NCBI GenBank assembly: GCA_037447655.1
Contig: JBBHKE010000209.1
Location: 101,680-165,679 of the forward strand
DNA from: Zygnema cylindricum
Taxonomy: Eukaryota > Streptophyta > Zygnematophyceae > Zygnematales > Zygnemataceae
Direction: 5' to 3'
DNA length: 64,000 nucleotides
Part shown: positions 43,940 through 55,328 of the stretch, one piece after another
Layout: every line of letters begins with the position of its first letter
Numbering within the stretch: position 1 is the stretch's first letter
Translations under genes and position numbers: made by a program
The notes under the pieces: model-generated
Told to the model about the DNA's origin: nothing
The model's input: only the letters and a program-made list of their open reading frames with translations
The model's database searches: none

Positions 43940-44540
43940 TGGTCTGCCTACTCACGACTACCTACTATTAAACCCTAGTCCAATAGGAACACTATAAAGT
44001 ACAAGAAGGTACAATGGGCGATGTACTTATTGTACAACTATTGTACGACAAGGTCTACAAGGTGACACTTGTCATATCGGAAGCCATGGTTCCTCCTCCC
44101 ATCTTCTCCGGTATCAAATAATGTGGCGCCACGTGGCACCGCTTGACGCTTTATCCGTATGCCGCTGAAAAGCTCACTTCGCGTGGCGGCTTTAATGCCG
44201 GCCGTCCGATCAAAACATATTTTACACGGTTCAGATTCGCGTACATGCAGAAATTGCTCATTTTGGTTAGTCTGCTGTTAATTAGCTGTTTTGTTAATGT
44301 TTATATATTTATGAAACCCGTCACGTGTATCGTTTCGTAACGCCTTAATGGTTAAGGCGTTAATCTATAAAGAACCTAGAGGTCACAGGTTCAAATCAGA
44401 CCTATGCATCATTTTAGCCAAAATACCCTTAACTGCAAAAACTGCCACTTTCTAAATATGGCGGCAGCCATGGCGCGCCTTTGATCCTTACTCTCTTTCT
44501 TTAAAACAAAACTAAAATAGGGAAGTGAACTATTAATTAC
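43940..44540 (-). repeat. Partial copia LTR
   Basis: Shares TACCTACTA.TAAACC, GTACAAGAAGGTACAATGGG, GCGCCACGTGGCACCG and CGGCCGTCCGATCAAAAC with the LTRs here. It carries the clearest tRNA-like block: a D-arm-like CGCCTTAATGGTTAAGGCG at 44341-44359 and B box GGTTCAAATCA at 44389-44399. Both LTR termini are missing or unclear. Confidence 0.7.
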
Positions 44541-46489
44541 CTCTTTTCAACACAAAAAACTATCGAGAAATTTAGTAGCTGTACATATGTCGTTTAATTA
44601 TTCTTTCTTGTTTCCCACACTAAGCGGATTAGTAAACTTCTCGTATCTGGTTCATAGGCCGAGTAGACGCCCTCAAGCTTGAGTTATTTTTTATGTAGGA
44701 AAGTTAGGTTCTTAATGGGACATCTAACCACGTGATGCCTTTGGCTTGGCATCCTCTTGACTAAACATAGATGGAAAGCATACATGGATTGCACTAAAGG
44801 TTAGGCTATAGCTGAACACAATGCTTTTAATATTGGAACCCTGGCTTGAGCATCCCTAGTGAGATGTTAGTCACTATGCCTAATGAAACGATGGTTAGAT
44901 TAATGGCTTAAGCTTTGGAGAGGCTGTATTACTTTAGGGTGAGGTCCCTAAAATTGAGAGGGTTTCGTGTCACCATGTGGATACTACCATATTACGTTCT
45001 ATTCTTCACAACGACCTGAGCTACCCGTGCAATGGTATAATTTCAAATCATTAAGTGTAGTAAGCTTGGTTTGAATAAACCTTTTTGATTAGTGTCTTAT
45101 GCTTTTGACTTATGGACGATTGTTTATGGGTATAGTGACTTTTGGTTGGGTTATGATTCGGACTGTTGTTTTTTTGTGCACTATTTGCGTTGCTACAGAT
45201 GCAGAAATTTGTGGAGGGACTTGTGGGGAAATTATGCTTGTTTCTTATTATTTAGTTGTATGTTGCTATGTAACCACGATTGACTATGAGTTGACGAGGA
45301 TGCAAAACAATTTTGATTAACTTAAAAAATGAATGCATTTGAACAAGATATGAACACCATCCACTACAAGCTGCTTCACGAGCCTCATAACACATGATGA
45401 CCAAATCAGGCAGCAACACTTAGTTACACTTCATATTTTGTGATAGTCGGAGCATGCTTGTATTCTTCCTACAAAGAAAGATGTACAAGTAGGTGAATCT
45501 AATTTTACGTGTTTGTTAAGGGTACCATGTTTTCACTAGAAGGAAGAGGGGTAATGTTGCAAAAAGGTATCAACCCAACTTTGCAGCAAAGATTTCTAAT
45601 TTTCCATGCATTTGAACTATCTTGTTCCGTTTTAGGTTCCTTCATACTCGTGCCATCGAAAGTGCCCTGATCTTTTGCTTTCCTTCACTAACCTCTACAT
45701 CCAGTTTTCTCTCTCCCAAGTTATTTGCTTACCCTCATTTTCCATTTTACGAAGAGTTCAGATCTTTAAGGCCAAAATGACAGGTTTGCTAAAAATCCTC
45801 TCCAAATAAGGTCAAATAGAATTTGTCTCTAGACGACATATTTTTCCAATTCAAATGCACAACGACTTTCAACGAAAGTGCATGTGCTTACAACGAAAAA
45901 TACTATTGGTGAATGGAGCTTTGTAGCTTTAGCATGGGATTTCTCTCTACCGAAAATGTGATCTGATCATAATCACTGACAACTCGAAGGAGACAATTCA
46001 CCAAAATGAGCCTTAAAATAGTTAAACAAACTGCAATCACGTTCGGTCTACGAAGAACTTCTTTGATTGTACTAGTATTTCATTTACATCCATTTTTGTT
46101 GTTGTTACACTTGGAAAATTTCTTAAATGGTTCATATCCTTGGCCCTGGCAACTTTTCACACATTTTAGTTTATTTTATCGAAGCTTAATGACATGAAGA
46201 AAAGGAGATTTCAAAATCTCCCAAAACGTCATCCATGTTAATGCATGGTTTTTGGCCATCAACCATTAGCGAAGCTATTTGTATGATGACTTGAATTTTT
46301 ATTTTCACCTTTAGAAAATCCAATTGCATGAATTAAACTGATTCATCTACTTAAAATGGCATAATATGCAAAGAAATACACTATTATAATGCGAATGTCG
46401 ACTTCAAACAACCTTCAACCCTGGTTACGCAAGTACGGGCTACCAAGTAGCAAAATTGTCAACTATGACACAAGAGATTAGTTCCACTG
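44541..46489. other. No gene recognised
   Basis: AT-rich sequence; the overlapping frames at 45092-45320 and 46006-46197 have no motif and lack coding-like composition. Confidence 0.5.
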
Positions 46490-47428
46490 CAAGTCATAGA
46501 CCTCTCTCGGCCTTAACATGCTCATCCAGCATCACACAATGAATAATGTTACAACCAGCCGGATGTCTTTCGCCACCACGCGTCGGAATTATAACACCAG
46601 CTTGACTGCCTAAACCAAACTTTCAAATGTGGTTCTACAAGTCTGAGCATCGCTAGTATCTGGAATGGAAACGCAGACATAATTCAGTCACCATATCAAA
46701 TATCTAGATTCCATTGGCTATTGTGTTTATTCTACAAGTTGAGTGAGTCACACAATTAAGCATATCCCCACTTCCTGTGCGCTGTTTCCGCCATGTGCAT
46801 TTATCCAGAGCGCCATCTGAATGATCCCAGCAACCTCAATTCAATCATTGTCATTACGGAAGAGGATAGCAAAACCTAGGAATCATTTGGCTAAGACAAT
46901 TTCACGGCAAAATATAGCAGATATTTACAGACAAACGAAAAATGTGAAGGGCGGCAAAACAAGAGGAAATCAAAAAATCAGATGAAAAGACATCAAGAGA
47001 CATATTTTATCATATCATACATATAGTTTATTTTATCCTGCTGTAGCAATACAAGCAGCCAGGAAGTCGATACACTCTTCATAGTATGCCAGCCCAAAAT
47101 ACAAAAAAATAGCAGAAAATAATCATGAGAATGAACCCGCATTCCATTTCTACAGCCTTGACGTGCTTCCTCCATGAGGTCGGGTGACATACCCAGAGTG
47201 CTCCTCTTGTTCTCATTTTTCTAACTTTCCTATTTTCCTTCACATCATCTTCATCCACTTTCCGACTGTATTCCTTGACTGACACTGTATTTCCTGGTAC
47301 TGTTCTTGTTCTTCTCCTTCATCGTCATCTTCTTCTTCATTATCGTATGACTCTGAAGATTTACAACTTACTTGCTTAACGGACTTTGCTGAATTACAAA
47401 TTCTCTTCACTCGCAAACTTGTAAAGCC
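46490..47428 (-). other. Possible further exons of the coiled-coil gene
   Basis: Two stretches look coding on minus. Directly after the TAA at 47429 the same frame stays open for about 60 codons with an acidic run (SYDNEEEDDDEGEEQEQYQE), and an overlapping frame gives VDEDDVKENRKVRKMRTRGA before a GTATGT donor near 47192. At about 46604-46490 a second frame reads GSQAGVIIPTRGGERHPAGC, then NIIHCVMLDEHVKAERGL and a TGA, after a possible acceptor TTGGTTTAG. The splicing that would join these was not resolved. Confidence 0.4.
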
Positions 47429-50400
47429 TTATTTTTCCCGGATCTCTTTCCTAGCCCCAAAATTTATTTTTCTACTTCTAGCCTCCTCCACTGACATCTC
47501 GTCTGCCATGGAGGCAAGCACGAATCCCACAGCTTCTTCAGAAACTACAAATCTCTCACTCTCAACTTTCTGGTTTTCTTTGCTCTCTTCTGCAGAGCCA
47601 CTTTTCCATGTTTTTGAGAGATCCATACTTTGTTTCGCTCTCTTGGACCTCGAGCTACTCTCATTTTCACGCCGTGAAACAATATTTGCCCTTCTTGTAA
47701 CCAAACTTGCAGCGTGCATGACTCCCGTCCTAGTTTTTTTCCTCATAACAGTGACAGAATTAGCGCTCCTTCCAGTCCTACTCCCTTTTGTACGGTTTAC
47801 GGATAACCATGCCCCCCTCTTTCCTCCACTACCCACTTTATCAAAACACTTTTTCCTCTCCTCCATAACTTTATCACCCTGGGACATAATCTCTGTCAAT
47901 GCCTTGGTTCGTTCCTTTACTCGAACAGTCCTTTCTACATTGCTTGCCTTTCTCTCCGTAATATTGAATGAACTTTCACCCAGATTTTCTCTCTCTCTTC
48001 TCCCTTCCTGACTCAAAATTTCATTCATATCCTCATCGCTCTCCACAGAAGGCCCACCCAACTTGATCTTTCCTTCATCTTTGTGAACAGTCCTTTGTTT
48101 TTCCTCGTCTTTTTGCTTGTTTTTTAACCCCTCCGTATCAGTTTGCATACATGTTTCGTGCTGTAAACATTCCTTTTGAGGTGCTTTTTCATTGTCCAAT
48201 GTGTCCTCCAATCCTGAATTGTTTGACTGCTGCCCCTGAACATTCACACAATGCTCCGATTCCATTGCGATTTTGTCAGTTATTTTATGTTTCTTAGCCA
48301 TATTAGCATTGCCAATATCAGAATTTACAATTATTGCAGTGGTTCCCTGTTTCTTTGAAAGAAAAACCCCTTCAAGTCTAGATATTTCCATCTTTTCTTG
48401 CAATTCCTTTGTACTTTGTTGACGCTTCTCAGAAGAACACATACTAACATCAACTCTTTCTTTGGATAAAACATCAGAAGGAAATCCTCCGATTACTTTT
48501 GCGTCTGTAACCTGATCCTCCTGCTCCTTCTCCCTCTCCAATAACTTCCTAACTTTCCCAATGACTTCATGGACGTCCCTCTCCTCATTTTCCGTCGATT
48601 TCCTTTTACCAACAAGAGAGAAACCTCTGTTGTTTAAAACAATACATCCAGGACAGGCCCCACAATCGCAAATCTCAAATTCTTTTGAATTTGGGCATTG
48701 AATTTGTCCCACAAATTCCACATCAGCCTTCCCTGGGGGTGTGAGAATCTGACAATCTTTTTCCTCTACCAATAATCCTGTAAAAGATGTTAATTGAGTC
48801 ATCAACTTTCTTTCAACTCCCTGGTTAGTATTTTCATCGTGTAACACCTCACGAAAAGGCCTGCCTCCTTTATGTGAAACTTTCGTGGTGGTAAAACTTA
48901 AAGTATAAGGGTTCATATTCTCGCCTTTAGTTCTTTCTAGTCGGGCTCCTTTTTCTGGCCCTCTTGCCTGGTAAGCATATTCATTTTCCATCTCTCGCTC
49001 AATGTTAATTACCCTTTCGTACTTATCTTGTGCCATTTTTGAGTATACAATGCTCACAGATTCGGTTTTCTCTTCTGTAACCTGTCGTCCTTCGACACTC
49101 TCTCTCTTGGCAGCTCGCTGTGTATCCATGAGTTCTTCCCATCGTTGTTTAAATTGAAGTTCCTGATATTTTAGCTTCATCTCCAAGCTTTTAATGGCCT
49201 GACTTGCAACTGCAAGTTCTTTCGCCAGCTCGTCGCCACGAGCTCTTTCAATGGCTTCCTGATTTTGCGCCTGCTTCACCTGAAAAAATAATTCCGCAAA
49301 AACGAATAGCATATGGAAAGTAATGATTTTACATTTTTCAGGCACTGATATTGTCTGAATGCTCAGACAGTACTAGTTATCATACAAAGATGTCATTGGG
49401 ACCAGACATTCACCCGAGTTTTCAGCTTGCAATTTCTACAAGCTAAGTGTCAGCTAGTACTTACCTTTCCTAATTAGTTCGGCAATTAAAGTATTAGTAC
49501 AGATGTTAACTTTAAAAGTCACAGCATAACTGATGTCCAACATTGCACCTCATGAAAAGAAAACGTTTATCCAGTTCTCCACATTATACAACTCTTGACC
49601 TTATCTCCCGTACTTAACAAATTCACGGCAGTTAAGATAACTAGAGCTGTAACTCCAGTATTGCACTTACCTGTTCTTCACACGTTTCTTGCATTCGTTG
49701 CATAATCTGCATTGCTTGTTCCTTAGTCTCTGCGCATTGTTTTTCTGCATTCATAATTCGAGAGCCAGCCTCTCTGCCGATATGTTCAGCCACATCCATC
49801 ATTATGTTCCGTAAAGTTGCTCCGAACAGTAATTCATGTGTTCGAACTTGTCTCGCTAGTAAAGCTGCATGTGATTGTTCTAGAAGTCGCTGAGTTGCTA
49901 AGGCTGTTTGTGCCTGTAAACCCCACACCATCAAAATTGCTGCATACAAAATCAGTATTTCTTTTATTTCAGTCAAAAAAATCTTCCCATTGATATTCAT
50001 TTAATAAAGTCATTACCAAAAGAGCTGCAAATCAAAACCATGTCATTAGGGTGTCAGCACCTTTCCCGTGATACCCATCAAACATGATTGAAGAAAACTA
50101 TTTCTGGCTTCTGGATGAATAATTTAACTTGTAAATCCCCAAAACCCTGAAAACTCCACTAAATGTCGCCATGAGAACTGTGATTGAGACAGACATAATG
50201 CATAGACAAAAAAAAATCCATCCAGTGAACGGCATTTTACGTCACCTGTTCTGCAAGTAAAGGAGTCGATGTTATTCCGCCAGAACTACCAGCAATTGGT
50301 GGACGAGGGACACCAGTAAAGGGTGTTCTTACTGGAAGCATGGAAGGAGCAGTAGTATTTGCAGAAGAATTCATGTTAATTCCTCCTAACTCCGGAAATG

Positions 50401-50477
50401 GCATATGATGGAGGAAGGGAGAGGGAGAGGAAGGCACACTCCTTTGACCTTTCCTAACACCGGTTGTATCTCTTGCA
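47429..50477 (-). CDS. Coiled-coil protein gene, at least three exons, unrecognised
   Basis: Three exons join without a frame break: 50246-50477 (acceptor TTTTTCAG, donor CAG|GTGACG), 49671-49913 (acceptor GGTTTACAG, donor CAG|GTAAGT) and 47429-49279 (acceptor TTTTTTCAG, ending TAA). The product so far is over 770 residues. The first exon is Pro/Ser-rich (PSSPSPFLHHMPFPELGG, STPLLAEQ). The second is helical (ATQRLLEQSHAALLARQ, IMQRMQETCEEQ) and continues into VKQAQNQEAIERARGDELAK and SLEMKLKYQELQFKQRWEEL, a coiled coil. Later come CDCGACPGC, a small Cys cluster, and a long Lys/Glu/Ser-rich region with basic stretches (GSGGKRGAW, SKRAKQS) that suggest a nuclear protein. The true start lies upstream and was not found. 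No family recognised; it is clearly not transposon-derived. Confidence 0.8.
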
Positions 50478-50719
50478 CTGAAAAACCAGGAATTTTTGGA
50501 GGGAGAGCCCAGCAGCAGAAAGCAGGGGAGATTGTCAGGACATTGGTTTCCGTTACCACCTTGCTTCCTGTTTGTGTTATCGAAAAACTATATCATTGAA
50601 TGCTCCTTGGAGAGTAAACAGAAATAGAAGTACTGGAAATGCAGAAGCTGAATCAGCTGGGATGCTTGAGATGAGTGCCAGAAGAATGGCACTTAGTCTT
50701 GCTGCAAAAGGTATGTAAT

Positions 50720-53497
50720 TTAAGGCAAACCAGTCAAAATAAGAAATTATGATGTTTCTATTGCAAACATACGGTTACAAAAACATCCATTCCAAAGTCA
50801 CTAGAAAAACTTTCGGACGGTTCAGATTAAGAACAACATAAACAGTTTATATCAGACTGAATCAAACTTCAAACAGGGGGACAGGAAAGCTCCTCCAGCT
50901 TCCATGGTGTGTTTGCCCAAAATATAAATAAAATGCTTAAGGCTATCCCCATAAGGAAATTTCAAAAACCGCTATCAAAAGAGAGGCACTCATTTTATGA
51001 TATAAGATGTGAATGCAACGAGTTAAATTGAATGAATATGACTTGCCAAACAGCATAGCAATGACCGATGGAAACGGCACCACAAATAAAGTTTTATAAC
51101 TTCAACATAATAGCATAAACACACATCATTAGCCTCAATAGATTATGATAAGTGATTACTTTCATTGAGCAAGAGCACTAAATATTATTACCACTTTATC
51201 TTGTCAACTCCAAAGATTCCGTGATGCGAGAATGTCAGATTCACCTCACTCAAGTTACAGATTATCAGAGGCCATTAATTTAGAGCTTAAGAAGAGTAGC
51301 TTGAGTCAAGGGCTTTTGAAGTTCGACAAGTCAACAAATACTAAAAGTGGCGTCAGCCAATGGCGTCCCCAGGAGACAATGCCACGTAGTTGATATGAAT
51401 TAAGTGTGTGCATAAGTGCAAATATCATGTGTGCCTCACTCTGTGTTATCACACAATTTTACCTCTGATTTGCACATCTTAGTCACCGATAAAAGCAAAA
51501 TACTTACAGTGGCCTTCTACATAATGCACATATCAAGAGAACTTCACATTCGCTTCGGTGAAAAAAATTGATAGAAAAATTTCGACAACATCAAGATGCA
51601 AAACATGCACGTGATAATCAACATGCATTTTTTTTTAAATATAGAAGTGAAGAAACAGAAAAATTCCATACACAGGATATGCTGACTTATACGCTAGGAA
51701 AAACAAAGTTACAAAAGCAAGCCGTAAATTTGACAATAATTGACATTAACCTACACGGTCCCAAACATTTTTTGGGGGCTTTATTCACCTTTATTCAAAA
51801 CAGTAACTTACCCTTTGCATCCTTATTAAAATGTAGAGACATCTCTTTAAAGAAGCCATATATGCAAATCTTGCTTATTTTATTTTTCTAATTGACTACT
51901 TCAAAACATAAAATTATATGAAAAAATATAACCTTTTAAGGTACAACCAGCAACTATTATGAAACTATGTTTTTACTAAGAGTAATTAGATACAAGTTTA
52001 AGTATCAACAAGTACTTGCACTTTTTCAAGTACTTGTCCTTGATATTTATTTAATACAATTTCCAAACATGAATTGATAAATGAATGGTGCGATCCCTAG
52101 CTCTTTTACATTAGACATTCATTTTCAAAAGAAATATGATGCAACTTTTAATTTTTTTTGTTGACTAAATTCATCATTTTCTTTATCGATACCATCTTGT
52201 GATTCCTTAAATATTAGGAAACGTTTGGAAAATTAGATGGCAACTCAAATATCATAATCAACTACTAAGTCAACTTTTCAACATCAGGGTTTTCACTACA
52301 ATCTTGGGAAAAATTGGATTTTTCTGTTAAAAAAATATATGGTTTTTTCACAACACCTAGGAGCCAATGGGCATAACAATGCTAAGCCATGAAGTACATG
52401 CTCACATCATAGCATTTCATAACGTCGTGGAGACCTAAGAGGGGAAAAAGCAACGATTTAAGAACATATCTGAACTTTTTATTTCTTAACGCTAGATAGT
52501 CCGAGAGTCCTGTAGGAGCATAGATAGCCTTGCTTATCCTTCCCACCTAGGAACAAACGCCTTTAGCCAAACAATGCACATGCAAAAGCCATTGGAAAGC
52601 TCTTTGTGTCTATTTTCCATGATATACGGGTGGAACCATAAAATTCCTTTTGAAAACAAAATTGAGAACATGATACAGACGATTGCAAAACTGAGAACGG
52701 AAAATGGCACTAAAATTGGAAGAATAAATTACTAAAACCTTCTAATCTCTTATAGCATTCATTTCAACTTACATCCAAACATTGAATAAAGTTTTCCAAG
52801 AGAAGACAATTGACACATTCCTTTTTAAATTTATAACATTGTATTCCCCTTTAAATTTGAAAATAAATAGATGATTGCAAAGACATAATGTACATCTATA
52901 GAAAAAAAAAGTTGAAATCGGATAAGTATTCATAACATAAAAATTTTCTGGAATTGGAGCCAAAAACGCTCCAAATTCGGTGCACTAACCAGGCTACAAA
53001 GTGTCAGCTCATTTTTGGATAAAGATTGTCTACCAAGAAAATCACACGTCACAACAGATGCATGGTATAAATTTTTGTCCATCAAAACCACAAACGCTCA
53101 ATGTCTCCTGAAAGTGCCTTAAATGTGCCACATTGTTTCCACAATATTTCACGCAATCCATATTTACCACATTGGGGAATATTTGTAACATAAATTGATA
53201 GAGTTATGATTATAATTTTTCCTTAAGCATGAGATATGTAACACGTTTTTTACAATGCATTTTTTACAAGATAGATTGACTATATATAGCAGACAAAAGA
53301 AACACCCAAGGTCTTTACCCTCTCTTGTCGGAGCTTATGGAAAAAGGAAGCAAAATAAACAAATTTCAAAAAACCTTCTTGTGCTTCTTATGTTTCGTTA
53401 AAATACAATTCGATCAAAGAAAATCGAAAGAATGAGCTGTACAAATGACAAAGTACAAAAGTCATAGTGCAAAGGTCCAATTTACATGTAGCTGTAG
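50720..53497. other. No gene recognised
   Basis: AT-rich intergenic-like DNA. Scattered short frames (for example 51568-51891) have no motif or codon bias that can be judged by eye. Confidence 0.5.
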
Positions 53498-53647
53498 TAC
53501 ACCGTGAATCACTATTAGAGTAAAGTACTTATTAGTTTAGTGTCAAGAATAAACAATTAGTGTTATTAATACCATTTTGGGTTAAAGGGCCAAAATTCAA
53601 AGGGGCCGACATTGTGTTATAAACACTAATAGCAATTCATCGTGTCT
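53498..53647. mobile_element. Short 'B' family MITE
   Basis: Left end TACACCGTGAATCACTATTA, right end CTAATAGCAATTCATCGTGT: an imperfect inverted pair of the same terminal sequence as the B elements at 62185-62359 and 63164-63709. About 150 bp and non-coding. Confidence 0.65.
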
Positions 53648-55106
53648 GTACAAAAAAAAACTAACGGGTTCCTCGATGTGTTAGTGGGGTCCGTAAAATG
53701 AAGAAACCCTAAGATCACGGGTAATGTTCTCCATGCCCTACAAAGGGCAAGTGCGCGAGAAAAATTTTCCTTTATGTTCAAAATTACCCAAAGACCAGTG
53801 ACTATGATGTTAACCCTGCTTGCTATCCGCAATTGACTGCTGCCTAATATTTTCGGTTGCCCAACCCGCAATGCGATTAGCAGGTATGAACTGAAATTGT
53901 GGTAGCGCTTTTACAATGCCATACCAGAAATCAAAGGCGGCAACGTCAAAATCAGCAAGAAATGTTATCCATCATAAGACCTTAGAAATTAAAAATTAAA
54001 ATCTATGACAAATGGTTGAGTACGTACATTCGAACATTTGATTTTAGAGCAAGTGGCGCCACGATGAATGCAGTAACTGTGACATATCTGAGCAACTTTC
54101 TCCATTGTTTTTTTTTTTTTTCCTTCTAATTTCGAGTTTTTTTTAAGTCAAACAATGACACAAGGTGCTTCTTTCCATTTTACATGTTTCAACATTGTAA
54201 TGACACATTGTTTATCGCTTATTTTGTCAACAAATTTGGTAGTACATGCAGTTGATTGCACTCGTCGCAAGATCTTGAAGCGTTAAGTTATTCAAGTAGT
54301 AAACATGAACATTCAAAAATGGCTTGTGTGGAAAGAGTACAAAATCTCTAGAGAACAGGTAAGCTATTGGAGTTTAATTTCTCTAATAGGAAAAAGAAAA
54401 ATTGATGAGCGTCAAGATCCTAAGTTATGGGAGGAAAATTCAAAATAACAATTTGCTGACAACCGTTTTGGAGACAACCAGGGTCCTCTCAAATATGGAG
54501 CTTGCACCATTTCCACATAGGAAGATAGAAATTCTCCCATTTGTCTTGAACAACATATTAAATTCCACTAATAAAAAAAAGAAACTAAAATAACATAACA
54601 ACTATCTCTCACGAGAGAAAATCATACAACAAACAAGTTCAGTGATATTTAAAAAAAAATGAAGTAATATTAAAGTGATATTTTAAAGTGACTGTTAAAA
54701 CACTTTCAGGCTTTTATTACAACAGATCAGGAAAAAAAAGACGGACATGCCAAAACACAGAAAAACCTAAAATTTTTTCTGAACATTTCTTCCTTTTTGG
54801 TTACAAATAGGGAAAAACAAGGACATGAAGAAAAACTCACATCAGCTGTAACGATTTTCCAAAGCGGTTAAAGAAAACAAGAACGAATCCAGACAGATAA
54901 TGTCAGCGGAATCTAACTGAATCCGTACTGAACCGTAACTGAATCGGTACGGAACCGTTGCTGAACCACTGGCATGTTTCAATTCTGCAAAAAAAAAACA
55001 TTTAAAAGGGGAAAAAAGCTCCGCTGAAAACGCATCAAGAAAAAACAAAGCAGAGATTCTCTTCATCTATTCCTCATAAAGCAAACAGCAAGAGCACATA
55101 GAAAAC
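53648..55106. other. No gene recognised
   Basis: No domain seen. Around 54905-54970 TGAATC.GTACTGAACCGTAA-like phrases repeat three to four times at about 18-bp spacing. Confidence 0.5.
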
Positions 55107-55328
55107 TTCACCGTGAATCGCTGTTAATGTTAATGTTTTTTTTGCCACTTAAAACATATTTTCTCCGTACACTTTTGTCCGATTTTCAATTTAAGACCGT
55201 CAATCGGAAGCTCAGAATCTTACCTTTCAATCGCAACCGTCAGATCTAAAAACCGACATGGGAGTACAGAGAAAAGATGTTTAAAGAGATGAAAAAAACA
55301 TTGACACAAATAACGATTCACGGTGTAG
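55107..55328. mobile_element. Foldback 'B' family MITE
   Basis: Ends TTCACCGTGAATCGCTGTTA and TAACGATTCACGGTGTAG are inverted. The pairing continues inward (AATGTTTTTTTTGCC with GATGAAAAAAACATT; ACATATTTTCTCCGTAC with GTACAGAGAAAAGATGT), so most of the 222 bp can fold into a long hairpin. Confidence 0.75.

Noticed and set aside
50237-50437. GTG-start frame as the true beginning of the coiled-coil protein
   Set aside because: The frame continues upstream to a pyrimidine-rich acceptor TTTTTCAG at 50478, so this is an internal exon and the start lies further up.
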